62,117 nt of DNA from Lachnospiraceae bacterium (GTDB lineage Bacteria > Bacillota > Clostridia > Lachnospirales > Lachnospiraceae): the NCBI GenBank assembly GCA_003507655.1, contig DNUZ01000020.1, positions 57,176-119,292 on the forward strand, read 5' to 3'. The position numbers and the translations under genes are program-made. The notes under the pieces were generated by a model that worked only from the letters and a program-made list of their open reading frames with translations, was not told the DNA's origin and searched no databases. Positions 27,086 through 36,175 of the stretch are shown here, piece by piece (the first letter of the stretch is position 1; each line of letters opens with the position of its first letter).

Positions 27086-27113
27086 TTGAAAAGATAGAAC
27101 AAAATGATATAAT
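27086..27113 (+). promoter_or_regulatory. Vegetative-type promoter of the chemoreceptor gene
   Basis: TTGAAA (27086-27091) and TATAAT (27108-27113) have a 16 bp spacer, 65 bp before the start codon. No sigma-D motif was found here, although chemoreceptors are often in that regulon. Confidence 0.65.
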
Positions 27114-27177
27114 TAAAACAATAGTCAGAACTATAGGGGGAAAGCTATAATGTTTCTGAAAGGAAGGGAGAAGGCAT

Positions 27178-28899
27178 ATGGTGAAGTATTTAAAGAAAAT
27201 TTTCAGAACAGAAAAGATCAGAAAGAAAATTATGACATCGTTTATTGTTGTCATCGTATTGATGTCAATAGGAACAACATTGGGGGCAATTACGTTGTTC
27301 TATACGACAAGGCAGTATAATGCAGCATTGGAAAACTATGGATTTTCACAGGGGGATATTGGAAAGGCAATGATTTCCTTTGCGGATATGCGAAGTGCGA
27401 CCAGAGCTGGCATCGGAGAAGATGATACAGAACTGATAGAAGCGAGCGTGAAAGAGCATGATGCTCAGGCGGAAGAATGTTCTAAAAACATGAAACTCAT
27501 CAAAGAGTGTTTAAGTTCAAAAGAAGAAAAAGCAATTTATGAAAAAATAGAAACGACCATGAGAGAATATTACACAATAGAAGCAGAAGTACTTGAGCTT
27601 GGAACGACGAAAGATCTGAGCAAGAGTGTGCAGGCACAGAAAATGGCAGCAGAGAAATTAGACCCTGCTTATGATCAAGTGTATGACAATATGAAAGATT
27701 TATTAGACCTTAAGGAAAAAGAAGGTAATGCCTTAAAGAGTTTATTGTTAAAAGCAATCAATATCGCAGTGATCATATTAATTGTTGTATTAATCATCAG
27801 TATCAGCATTTCTAATGTTTTAGCAAGAACCGTATCAAACGCGATTGCAACACCATTGCAGGAGCTTGCAGAGCGGCTGAAAGCATTTGCAAAAGGAGAT
27901 TTAAGCAGCGAGTTCCCGGTTATTGATACACAGGATGAGGTTGCGGATATTGAAAACGTTGCTCGTGAGATGGCGCAGAATCTGGACGTGATCATCGAAG
28001 ACATCAAATATTGTATGGGTGAAATGGGAAATGGTAACTATACCGTAAGAACCAGTGCAGAAGAAAAGTATACAGGAGATTTTGAGGCACTTTTATTATC
28101 CATTCGTCAGATGCATAGAAATATGAACGATACCTTACACCAGATAGATGATTCTTCCGTTCAGGTACTTGCAGGTTCCGAGAATTTAGCACAGGCGGCA
28201 CAGAATCTTGCAGAAGGTGCAACGGAACAGGCGGGAGCAGTAGAAGAATTGTTAGCAACCTTTAGTGATATTACATCCGGCGTGGAAAAGACGGTGCAGC
28301 ATGTAGGCGAAGCAGGAAGCATGTCACGCCAGTATGCGGAAGATGCGAAAAAGAGCAGTGAAGAAATGAAAGACATGATGGCGGTCATGGCACATATGAG
28401 TGAGACATCACAAAAAATTGGCAGCATCATAGATGAGATAGAAGAGATCGCATCCCAGACAAACCTGCTTTCACTGAATGCAAGTATTGAGGCAGCAAGA
28501 GCAGGCGAAGCAGGAAAAGGCTTTGCGGTTGTAGCGAGCCAGATCGGAAAACTTGCAGACGAGAGCGCTCAGTCAGCAGTCAACACCAGAAATATGATCA
28601 TGACCGTCATTAATGAGGTAGAGAGCGGAACAAATACGGCACAAAGAACAGCAGAGACACTGGAAGAAGTAGTACAGGGAGTCGGACAGATCGCAGACGT
28701 AACAGAAGAGGCAGAAGAGCTGGCAAAGACTCAGGCAGAAGCAATGCGGCAGGCAGAAGCGGCATTGAATCAGATATCCGAAGTCGTACAGTCGAACTCA
28801 GCGACAGCAGAAGAATCCTCAGCAACAAGCGAAGAGCTTTCCGCACAGTCCGAAGGATTGAAAGATTTAGTTGGTAAGTTCCAGCTGGATGCAGTATAA
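27178..28899 (+). CDS. Methyl-accepting chemotaxis protein
   Basis: A 573-residue transmembrane chemoreceptor. One membrane span is at residues about 20-45, followed by a four-helix extracytoplasmic sensor with no Cache fold, and a second span near 192-215. A HAMP domain follows ([20 protein letters not shown]), then a second HAMP-like stretch ([17 protein letters not shown]). The signalling hairpin tip is at 422-460 with the highly conserved [20 protein letters not shown]. It would control CheA and thus flagellar rotation. No che genes are in the window. The ligand cannot be deduced. Confidence 0.95.
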   Translation: MVKYLKKIFRTEKIRKKIMTSFIVVIVLMSIGTTLGAITLFYTTRQYNAALENYGFSQGDIGKAMISFADMRSATRAGIGEDDTELIEASVKEHDAQAEECSKNMKLIKECLSSKEEKAIYEKIETTMREYYTIEAEVLELGTTKDLSKSVQAQKMAAEKLDPAYDQVYDNMKDLLDLKEKEGNALKSLLLKAINIAVIILIVVLIISISISNVLARTVSNAIATPLQELAERLKAFAKGDLSSEFPVIDTQDEVADIENVAREMAQNLDVIIEDIKYCMGEMGNGNYTVRTSAEEKYTGDFEALLLSIRQMHRNMNDTLHQIDDSSVQVLAGSENLAQAAQNLAEGATEQAGAVEELLATFSDITSGVEKTVQHVGEAGSMSRQYAEDAKKSSEEMKDMMAVMAHMSETSQKIGSIIDEIEEIASQTNLLSLNASIEAARAGEAGKGFAVVASQIGKLADESAQSAVNTRNMIMTVINEVESGTNTAQRTAETLEEVVQGVGQIADVTEEAEELAKTQAEAMRQAEAALNQISEVVQSNSATAEESSATSEELSAQSEGLKDLVGKFQLDAV

Positions 28900-28950
28900 A
28901 GACAAAAAACAGAATAATAGAAAAAAGGAGAGTTTTTTAAAAAAGCCCCT

Positions 28951-28976
28951 TAAGAAAATCCAAATACATCCGATAA
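28951..28976 (+). promoter_or_regulatory. Sigma-D (FliA-type) promoter of the late flagellar operon
   Basis: TAAG (28951-28954), 15 bases, then CCGATAA (28970-28976) matches the flagellar sigma consensus. It lies 66 bp before flgM. Confidence 0.75.
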
Positions 28977-29042
28977 CTTATATAAGAAACCAGTAAAAAA
29001 GGTTTTTGCACCTGATTTTCAAGGAAGAAAGGAGATGCCGTT

Positions 29043-29324
29043 ATGCGTATAGATGCATATAATCAGATAGCACAACTGTATAAGACCGGAAAAAGCGTCA
29101 GAACGAATAAGGTAAATAATACAGCTTCTGTTCGTGATGAAGTACAGATTTCCCAGACAGCTCGTGATTATCAGATCGCAAAACAGGCAGTAGCAGGGGC
29201 TTCAGATGTTAGGGAAGATAAGGTGGCACAGCTAAAAGCAAGTATGAGTTCTGGTAATTACAGCGTAGAAACGGATAGCTTCGCAAATAAGTTATTAGAG
29301 AAATACAAAGCTGCAATGATGTAA
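29043..29324 (+). CDS. flgM: Anti-sigma factor FlgM
   Basis: A 93-residue protein that binds the flagellar sigma factor until the hook is complete and it is exported. The start MRIDAYNQIAQLYKTGK and the middle RDEVQISQTARDYQIAKQAV are typical of Gram-positive FlgM. The C-terminal helix carries the sigma-binding segment (VETDSFANKLLEKYKAAM). The ATG follows AAAGGAGATG. It is first in the operon behind a sigma-D-like promoter, so it should feed back on its own expression. Confidence 0.88.
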   Translation: MRIDAYNQIAQLYKTGKSVRTNKVNNTASVRDEVQISQTARDYQIAKQAVAGASDVREDKVAQLKASMSSGNYSVETDSFANKLLEKYKAAMM

Positions 29325-29337
29325 GTGAGGACAGAAA

Positions 29338-29850
29338 TTGGCTAGTTTGATGAACGAACTTTTGGAAGTTCTGGAAAATGAAGAAGCGGGTTACCGCGAA
29401 TTGGTAGAGGCATCCACCAGAAAAAAGGAAGTCATTATTAAAGCGGATATCAGAGCTTTGGAAGAAATTACTGCAGAGGAACAGGAGATTGCCGGAAAGA
29501 TCAAGAACATTGAGAATAAGCGAATTTCCATTATGGAAGATATTGCCAATGTTTTAAATCGCAAGCCGGAGGACTTGACGGTAGATGCCCTGTTAGAAAT
29601 ATTAGCGAATCAGCCAAAGGAGCAGGAACAATTAGCCAAGATCCGCTTACAGTTAAAAGATACCCTGACAGAAATGAAGAATATCAATGAACAGAATCAG
29701 ACATTAGTGAACCAGGCAATGGAGCTGGTGGAGTTTGATATGGCATTGTTAAAGAGCATGAGACAGGCTCCTGAAACTGCCAACTATAACAGACAGGCAT
29801 ACAATACCGGAGAGCTTTTAGGAAGCGGCGGTTTTGATGCGAAACAGTAA
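29338..29850 (+). CDS. flgN: FlgN-type flagellar export chaperone
   Basis: A 170-residue helical protein of the FlgN family, the cytoplasmic chaperone for the hook-associated proteins FlgK and FlgL, which are encoded just downstream. It consists of two long helices (LLEVLENEEAGYRELVEAST and the EQEIAGKIKNIENKRISIM region). The start codon is TTG at 29338, seven bases after GAGG; an ATG at 29350 is the alternative but lacks a site. It lies 13 bases after flgM. Confidence 0.85.
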   Translation: MASLMNELLEVLENEEAGYRELVEASTRKKEVIIKADIRALEEITAEEQEIAGKIKNIENKRISIMEDIANVLNRKPEDLTVDALLEILANQPKEQEQLAKIRLQLKDTLTEMKNINEQNQTLVNQAMELVEFDMALLKSMRQAPETANYNRQAYNTGELLGSGGFDAKQ

Positions 29851-29870
29851 GATGGCAGGAGGAACATGTA

Positions 29871-31592
29871 ATGGCAAACGGAATGGGTACGCTATACATA
29901 GCATCATCTGGACTGCGTAACAGCCAGAATGCGTTGAATACAACTGCGAATAATCTTGCTAACGTAGATACGGAAGGGTATGTACGTCAGCAAGTTTTAT
30001 TTTCAGACAAAGAATATAATACATTTGGTACGGCTGCAGTCAGTAAGCAGCAGGCAGGTCTTGGCCTTGACATTGGCGACGTGGTTCATGCCAGAGATTA
30101 TTTTTTAGATAAGGCATATCGTGCAGAGTCCGGAAGACAGGCATTTTATGAATCCTGTTTTACCGCAGTAGACGAGATACAGACCTATTTTCAGGAAATG
30201 GAAGGAAAGACCTTCCAGTCGGCATTGGAAGATTTCAAAAAAGCATTTCAGGAACTTGCAAAAGATCCGTCAGATTCCGTAAGACAGAATCTGGTTGTTC
30301 AGAAAGCAGGTTTATTCCTGTCGCGCTCCCAAAGTGTATATGAAGGTTTGAAATCCTATCAGTCCAATATCAATACAAAGGTATCCCAGGATATAGACAA
30401 AATAAATAAACTTGGTCACAAGATACATGAATTGAACCAACAGATCAGTAAGATAGAAGCCGGCGGTATAGAAACGGCAATGGATCTGCGTGATGAAAGA
30501 GATTTAGCGCTTGATCAGTTAGGAGCGCTTGCGAAGATTTCATATAAAGAAGATTACAAGGGCGTTGTAACGGTAAAGTTAGAGGATGAATACTTTGTCG
30601 ATGAACTTCACACATATGAAATCGGTAAAAAGACAGATAAACTGACAGGCTTTATCACACCATATTGGCCACAACTTTCAGATACCGACAGGGATATCTA
30701 TGTGAACGTGTTTGACTTCAATGTAGACATCAGTACAGCATTAAACAGTGATGTTGGAGAATTAAAGGCACTGATCATGTCAAGAGGTGACCATTGGGCA
30801 GACTATTCAGATATTGAAGGAAAAGGCGAGCAGGAGTATCTGGATACAACGAACCTTTCCGTTATTATTGATATGCAGGCAAAGTTAGACCAGATGGTTC
30901 ATAACATGATCACAGCGATCAACGATCAGCTTTGCCCGAATGTGACAGGTCCAGTCGGCGTTACCTATCAGGATGCCAACGGCAATACCGCAAACCTCAG
31001 TGATGCAAAAGTACTTGATACAGAGAACTGTGCAAGGGGAAGTGATGGAGAACTTCCACCGCGTGAACTGTTTGTCAGAGCAGGGATCGAGCGCTATACA
31101 GAAGTGACCGGAAGTGATGGTAAAACCTATTATGTATATAATGAGGAAGATACCAGTGATACTTCCTATATGTATAGCCTGACGAGTTGCGGAGTAAATG
31201 AAGAGCTGAAAAAAATCGAAACGTTATTCCCTCATTTGAAACAGAACGGAGAAGTAGACCAGCAGCTTGGAGAAAGGTTAGAGGCACTTTGGAATAAGGA
31301 CTTAGTCGGACTTGATCCGACAGATCCGGATGAATGTAACATAGAAGAATACTATCAGAAAATGATAGGAGGTCTTGCAACGGTAGGAAATGTTTACCAG
31401 AAGAAAGCAGAAAACCTTGCAGGAAGTGTTCTGACAATAGAAAATAACCGTCAGCAGGTCATCGGAGTGTCTTCCGATGAGGAGCTTCAGAACATGATAA
31501 AATTCCAGAATGCATACAATGCATCCAGTCGTTTTATGACAGTGATCAGTGACATGATAGAACATATCGTTACCAGATTAGGAAATGGTTAA
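29871..31592 (+). CDS. flgK: Flagellar hook-associated protein FlgK, copy 1
   Basis: A 573-residue FlgK (HAP1), which joins hook to filament outside the cell. The N-terminus has the axial-protein motif NTTANNLANVDTEGYVRQQV at residues about 24-43. The C-terminus has the matching coiled-coil segment ending ELQNMIKFQNAYNASSRFMT. A variable middle domain lies between. No signal peptide is present, as expected for type III export. It follows flgN and is directly followed by a second flgK-like gene. Confidence 0.93.
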   Translation: MANGMGTLYIASSGLRNSQNALNTTANNLANVDTEGYVRQQVLFSDKEYNTFGTAAVSKQQAGLGLDIGDVVHARDYFLDKAYRAESGRQAFYESCFTAVDEIQTYFQEMEGKTFQSALEDFKKAFQELAKDPSDSVRQNLVVQKAGLFLSRSQSVYEGLKSYQSNINTKVSQDIDKINKLGHKIHELNQQISKIEAGGIETAMDLRDERDLALDQLGALAKISYKEDYKGVVTVKLEDEYFVDELHTYEIGKKTDKLTGFITPYWPQLSDTDRDIYVNVFDFNVDISTALNSDVGELKALIMSRGDHWADYSDIEGKGEQEYLDTTNLSVIIDMQAKLDQMVHNMITAINDQLCPNVTGPVGVTYQDANGNTANLSDAKVLDTENCARGSDGELPPRELFVRAGIERYTEVTGSDGKTYYVYNEEDTSDTSYMYSLTSCGVNEELKKIETLFPHLKQNGEVDQQLGERLEALWNKDLVGLDPTDPDECNIEEYYQKMIGGLATVGNVYQKKAENLAGSVLTIENNRQQVIGVSSDEELQNMIKFQNAYNASSRFMTVISDMIEHIVTRLGNG

Positions 31593-31605
31593 GGAGGGAT
31601 AAGAA

Positions 31606-33420
31606 ATGCCATCTACATTTTATGGATTGACCATTGCAGGTTCGGGATTGAATTCCTTTCAGACCGCAGTGAATACAACCGCAAATAATATCGCAAATGT
31701 GCAGACGGAAGGATATACCCGTCAGGTAGCAAATCGTAAACAGGCAGAATCTCTCCGTGTATATGCACGATATGGAACAACCGGAAGTGGTGTTACCACA
31801 ACTTCCATAACACAGATCAGAGATGCTTATTACGATGTGAAATATTGGGAAAATAATTCCAGCCTTGGTCTGTATGAGAAAAAGTTATATTACATGAACC
31901 AGGTAGAGGAATATTTTAAAGATGATGACAGCTCGAAAGGTTTTACAACGATTTTAAACAGTATGTTTAATAATTTAGAGTCTCTTGCAGGTGCACCGGG
32001 AGATTTAGACAGAAGAAAAACCTTTATCAGCAGTTGCCAGGATTTTGCAACCTACTTCAATAGTGTATCCATCGGATTGAATCAGATTCAGACCGATGCA
32101 AACTTAGAAGTTAAGAGCACAGTGGATAATATCAATGCGATCGCACAAAAAATCGCACTCCTGAACAATCAGATCAATGTGATCGAGATGCAGGGTGGTC
32201 ATGCAAATGAGCTGCGCGATGAACGTGCACTGTTGATCGATGAGTTGTCCAATATCGTTCCTACGGAAACACAGGAAACAGAAGTAATGAACACCAATGA
32301 CGAGTATTATACAGGTTGTACCGAATTCAGAGTAAAGATCAACGGACAGCTTTTAGTAGACACCAGAGAATACCGTACACTGGAATGTAAGACAAGAGAT
32401 ACAAAAGTAAATCAGTCAGATGTGGATGGGCTTTATGATATTGTCTGGTCAGATACCGGCAATACCTTTAACGCAACATCAAAGTACATGTCAGGAACCT
32501 TGAAAGCACTGTTAGATACGCGTGACGGAAATAACGAGGAGAACTTTAAGGGAACCGTGGACTACCTCTATGGAACGAAGCTGGTGATTACGAACACGAC
32601 ACAGAACAGCGTGGAAAAAATGACCATGGCAGAAGAAGGAGTCATCACGATCGATAATAAGAAATTTGAATACAGCAACTTTACCGTAGACTATGATGCG
32701 GCAGGCAATGCAACCTATACCTTTGCATTAAAAGAGCCGGCAGGTGACGGAGCGGATCTGCTTGCAGGACATCAGGCACAGATCGGAACCAGCATTGATG
32801 CAATGGGAGTTCCGTATTATCAGGCACAGATGAATGAGTTTTTAAGAGCATTCTGTATGAAGTTTAACGATATAGAGATGCAGGGACAGGATTTGAATGG
32901 AGATCCTATGAAAGCATTCTTTGTGGCAAGAGATCTGGTTACAGGAGAGCAGGAAGATTTAAATAAATCCGATACCTATACACAGATCACATCTGCAATG
33001 TCCAGTTATTATAAGCTGACGGCGGGAAGTTTTGAAGTGGCAAAAGCAAGTGTGAAAGATCCAAACATCTTCAGTACCACAGCAGATATTGTCAATGGAC
33101 CGGATAAGGCAGAAATATTAGAACTGTTAAAGCCATTAAAAGAACAGGAAAAATTATATCGTGGAAGTGGTGCAAACGGATTTTTGCAGTGTATGTTATC
33201 AGATATCAGTGTAGATACCAATGAAGCAAAACTGTTTTATGAGAACCACAAAAATATCTCACACACGATTACAAACCAGAGATTATCCATTTCAGGTGTA
33301 GATGAAGATGATGAAGCGCTTGATCTGGTAAAATTCCAGAATGCATACAATTTAGCATCAAAAATGATCTCTACCATGGCAGAAATGTACGATCAGTTAA
33401 TATTAAATACAGCAGTATAA
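31606..33420 (+). CDS. flgK: Flagellar hook-associated protein FlgK, copy 2
   Basis: A 604-residue paralogue of the preceding gene, 13 bases downstream. It has the same axial motif, VNTTANNIANVQTEGYTRQV, and the same C-terminal pattern ALDLVKFQNAYNLASKMIST. The middle domains of the two copies differ clearly. Two FlgK proteins could share one junction, or be used in alternative filaments. It is not FlgL, because a typical flgL follows. Confidence 0.92.
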   Translation: MPSTFYGLTIAGSGLNSFQTAVNTTANNIANVQTEGYTRQVANRKQAESLRVYARYGTTGSGVTTTSITQIRDAYYDVKYWENNSSLGLYEKKLYYMNQVEEYFKDDDSSKGFTTILNSMFNNLESLAGAPGDLDRRKTFISSCQDFATYFNSVSIGLNQIQTDANLEVKSTVDNINAIAQKIALLNNQINVIEMQGGHANELRDERALLIDELSNIVPTETQETEVMNTNDEYYTGCTEFRVKINGQLLVDTREYRTLECKTRDTKVNQSDVDGLYDIVWSDTGNTFNATSKYMSGTLKALLDTRDGNNEENFKGTVDYLYGTKLVITNTTQNSVEKMTMAEEGVITIDNKKFEYSNFTVDYDAAGNATYTFALKEPAGDGADLLAGHQAQIGTSIDAMGVPYYQAQMNEFLRAFCMKFNDIEMQGQDLNGDPMKAFFVARDLVTGEQEDLNKSDTYTQITSAMSSYYKLTAGSFEVAKASVKDPNIFSTTADIVNGPDKAEILELLKPLKEQEKLYRGSGANGFLQCMLSDISVDTNEAKLFYENHKNISHTITNQRLSISGVDEDDEALDLVKFQNAYNLASKMISTMAEMYDQLILNTAV

Positions 33421-33433
33421 GGGGGCAGACAGA

Positions 33434-34978
33434 ATGCGTATTACAAACAGTATGATAAGAAATAATACATCCAATAACATGAGTACGAATAAAGGTTATG
33501 TGGATACCTTGAATACACAGATGTCAACACAGAAAAAGATTGACCGTCCATCGGATGACCCGGTTATTGCGATCCGTGCATTGCGTCTCCGCAGCAGTTT
33601 GAGCGAGATAAACCAGTATTATGAGAAAAATATACCGGATGCAGAATCATGGCTTGAGGTAACAGAGACAGCATTAAAAAATATGGAAAGCATCCTGACC
33701 GATGTATACAGACAGTGTGTCAATGGTGCGACAGATCATTTGAACGAATCGGACAGAAATACGATTTTAACCAATCTGCAGAAACTTCGTGAGCAGGTAT
33801 ATGCCGAGGGAAATGCCGATGATGCGGGAAGAACCGTTTTTACCGGATATAAGACAAATAAATCCCTTACATTTGGCGAGGATACATCAGACACCAGTTA
33901 TAATATTACCCAGAAGCTGAAATTTGAAGATATTACCCAGAAGACATATTATTCCGGATTGTCTTCCGTTCCGACCACAGATGACCTGACAGCAGGCAAT
34001 CTTCCGGCAGGAAATGTAGAAGACCATACTTACAGCAGAGTTCGTCTGGCATATGACAACATCGATAATATTACACAGTTGCAGTACAAAGATGCAAATG
34101 GCAATCTGCAGGATATAGAGGGAATGGAGATTACCTATCTGGATGCGGATGGAAACACCCAGACAGCAACGGTATCCTATAATGTCCATAATTATACGGA
34201 CTGGCAGAATGCACAGAATCTGAATGTTGGCGATAACGAAGTGATTTTTGTAAAAGAAACCGGAGAACTGATCTTAGGAAAAAATGTAGCAGCTTACATG
34301 AACTCCGAGAAACCGGATATGGTAGTCAGTTATGACAAGACCGGATTTAAGAAAGGTGAGGTTCGTCCGGAACACTATTTTGACTGTATCGATACGACAA
34401 ATGCCAATCCGGCAAATCACATTACCTATACAAAAGAAGATCAGGAGATCAACTATACGATCGCATTTGGCCAGACTTTAGCAGTCAATACACAGGCATC
34501 CGATGTTTTTGATTCCAGTATCGGAAGAGACATTGATGAACTGACCGATGCGGTGCAGATGGCGATCACGGCACACAAAAAAGTGTCAGATATCGAAAAT
34601 CTGATGAAAGAAGAAAAATATGCCGGTGAAGAAGATCAGGCATTGCTTCAACAGTGGTTAGATGCAGCAGAAAAAGAAGCATCTTATGCAGATGATAATA
34701 TGAAAAATCTTTATTCAGAAGGAATTTCAAGTTTTCAGAGTTATCTTTCCGATGTTGTACTCGCAAAAACAGATGTCGGAAGTAAAGGAAGCCGTCTGGC
34801 ATTGACAAAATCCAGAATGTCCGAACAGCAGATGACATTTAAAAAACTGAAATCCACAAACGAAGACAAAGAGCTTTCCGATATTATCATAGACTATACG
34901 GCAGCTTACAATGCATACCAGGCATCCATGCAGGCAGCATCAAAAGCGATCAAGCAGACTTTGCTGGATTACATTTAA
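33434..34978 (+). CDS. flgL: Flagellar hook-associated protein FlgL
   Basis: A 514-residue HAP3, longer than the usual 300 residues because of an extended central domain. The N-terminus MRITNSMIRNNTSNNMSTNK and STQKKIDRPSDDPVIAIRAL are typical of FlgL and the flagellin fold. The C-terminus (DIIIDYTAAYNAYQASMQAA) is the partner D0 helix. It sits between FlgK and the filament and is exported by the flagellar type III apparatus. It is followed after 13 bases by fliW. Confidence 0.93.
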   Translation: MRITNSMIRNNTSNNMSTNKGYVDTLNTQMSTQKKIDRPSDDPVIAIRALRLRSSLSEINQYYEKNIPDAESWLEVTETALKNMESILTDVYRQCVNGATDHLNESDRNTILTNLQKLREQVYAEGNADDAGRTVFTGYKTNKSLTFGEDTSDTSYNITQKLKFEDITQKTYYSGLSSVPTTDDLTAGNLPAGNVEDHTYSRVRLAYDNIDNITQLQYKDANGNLQDIEGMEITYLDADGNTQTATVSYNVHNYTDWQNAQNLNVGDNEVIFVKETGELILGKNVAAYMNSEKPDMVVSYDKTGFKKGEVRPEHYFDCIDTTNANPANHITYTKEDQEINYTIAFGQTLAVNTQASDVFDSSIGRDIDELTDAVQMAITAHKKVSDIENLMKEEKYAGEEDQALLQQWLDAAEKEASYADDNMKNLYSEGISSFQSYLSDVVLAKTDVGSKGSRLALTKSRMSEQQMTFKKLKSTNEDKELSDIIIDYTAAYNAYQASMQAASKAIKQTLLDYI

Positions 34979-34991
34979 ACGGAGGTAACAG

Positions 34992-35444
34992 ATGAAGTTA
35001 AAAACCAGAGTATTCGGAGAAATTGATATAGATGATGAAAAGATCATCACATTTGAAAATGGGATCATCGGTTTCCCGGACTTAAAGAGATTTACATTAA
35101 TATTTAATGAAGAAAAAAAGGGAGGAATTTCCTGGATGCAGTCACTGGATGAACCGGTGGTTGCACTGCCGGTCATGAATCCGCTTGCGATCAAAGAAGA
35201 TTATAACCCGATGGTAGAAGATGAACTGCTCAAACCACTGGGAGAAATGACACCGGAGAACACCTTTGTGTTAGTGACAGTTACCGTGCCGGAGGATATT
35301 AAAAAGATCACCGTGAATTTAAAAGCGCCGATCGTGATCAATGTTGCAGAACGCAAAGCAGCGCAGATCATCGTAGAGGGCGGTGAGGTGAAATATCCGA
35401 TTTATGAAATGATCAAATCAGGAATGGAAAAGGCAGGTGAGTAG
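34992..35444 (+). CDS. fliW: Flagellar assembly factor FliW
   Basis: A 150-residue cytoplasmic protein with the FliW pattern VFGEIDIDDEKIITFENGII and GFPDLKRFTLI. FliW binds either unexported flagellin or CsrA. When flagellin leaves the cell, FliW blocks CsrA and flagellin translation resumes. The stop codon is two bases before csrA, the same pairing as in Bacillus subtilis. Confidence 0.95.
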   Translation: MKLKTRVFGEIDIDDEKIITFENGIIGFPDLKRFTLIFNEEKKGGISWMQSLDEPVVALPVMNPLAIKEDYNPMVEDELLKPLGEMTPENTFVLVTVTVPEDIKKITVNLKAPIVINVAERKAAQIIVEGGEVKYPIYEMIKSGMEKAGE

Positions 35445-35446
35445 AG

Positions 35447-35662
35447 ATGCTGGCACTTACAAGAAAAAAAGGTGAATCTTTAGTAATCAATAATAACATT
35501 GAAGTAACGATATTGGAAATCCGTGGCGATCAGATAAAATTAGGAATCTCTGCTCCAAGAGATGTATCCATCTATCGAAAAGAAGTATACTTGCAGATAC
35601 AGGAAGAGAATAAGGCGGCATTAGAGACAAATAACGCAGAAGCACTGAAAAATTTATTCTAA
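35447..35662 (+). CDS. csrA: Carbon storage regulator CsrA
   Basis: A 71-residue RNA-binding translational repressor, MLALTRKKGESLVINNNIEV, with the conserved GDQIKLGISAPRDVSIYRKEV core. In this lineage its main known target is flagellin mRNA. The fliC leader in this window has several GGA motifs it could bind. It is coupled to fliW. Confidence 0.96.
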   Translation: MLALTRKKGESLVINNNIEVTILEIRGDQIKLGISAPRDVSIYRKEVYLQIQEENKAALETNNAEALKNLF

Positions 35663-35740
35663 AGTCCTAATTTATTTAAAAGAAGTTCCGATATAAACAT
35701 TAGATAACAATGAGTATAGGTTCACATGGAGGTGACATAC

Positions 35741-36163
35741 ATGGCAATCGAAGCATTAAAGAGTGTAGGAGCAGTCTATCAGGCATCCTCTACACCGGAA
35801 GTAGCGAAGGAAACATCACAGCCAAAGACACAGATTATTGACATCCAGACAGGAGCGGCAGCAATGGCAGCGGATGCAGTAAAAGTGAATGCCAAAGAGA
35901 CAAATGAACAGCAGGGAAGTGGTCAGGAGTCTCAGGGAAAAGCAGAATCAGAGAATCTGAAAAAAGCAGTAGAACAGATTAACCAGAAAATGTCTGACTC
36001 AGAAGCAGTGTTTGGAATTCATGAGAAGACAAATCGTATTACAATCAAAATCGTAGACAAGAAGACCAAAGAAGTGATCCGCGAGTTCCCGCCGGAGGAA
36101 ACCTTGGATATGATTGCAAAGGCATGGGAATTAGCAGGAATTTTGGTCGACGAAAAAAGATAG
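35741..36163 (+). CDS. flaG: FlaG family flagellar protein
   Basis: A 140-residue protein starting MAIEALKSVGAVYQASSTPE. The N-terminal half is low-complexity (E, Q, K, S). The C-terminal 60 residues form the FlaG domain (FGIHEKTNRITIKIVDKKTK, then EVIREFPPEETLDM). FlaG affects filament length in other bacteria. The ATG at 35741 follows GGAGGTGA; an earlier ATG at 35726 overlaps that site. A CCGATAT box at 35688-35694 lies upstream, but no well-placed -35 partner was found. Confidence 0.9.
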   Translation: MAIEALKSVGAVYQASSTPEVAKETSQPKTQIIDIQTGAAAMAADAVKVNAKETNEQQGSGQESQGKAESENLKKAVEQINQKMSDSEAVFGIHEKTNRITIKIVDKKTKEVIREFPPEETLDMIAKAWELAGILVDEKR

Positions 36164-36175
36164 GGGGAAGACGAT

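Noticed and set aside
35688..35694. Sigma-D promoter before flaG (CCGATAT)
   Set aside because: No TAAA-like -35 lies at 14-16 bases; only spacings of 7 or 24 are available.
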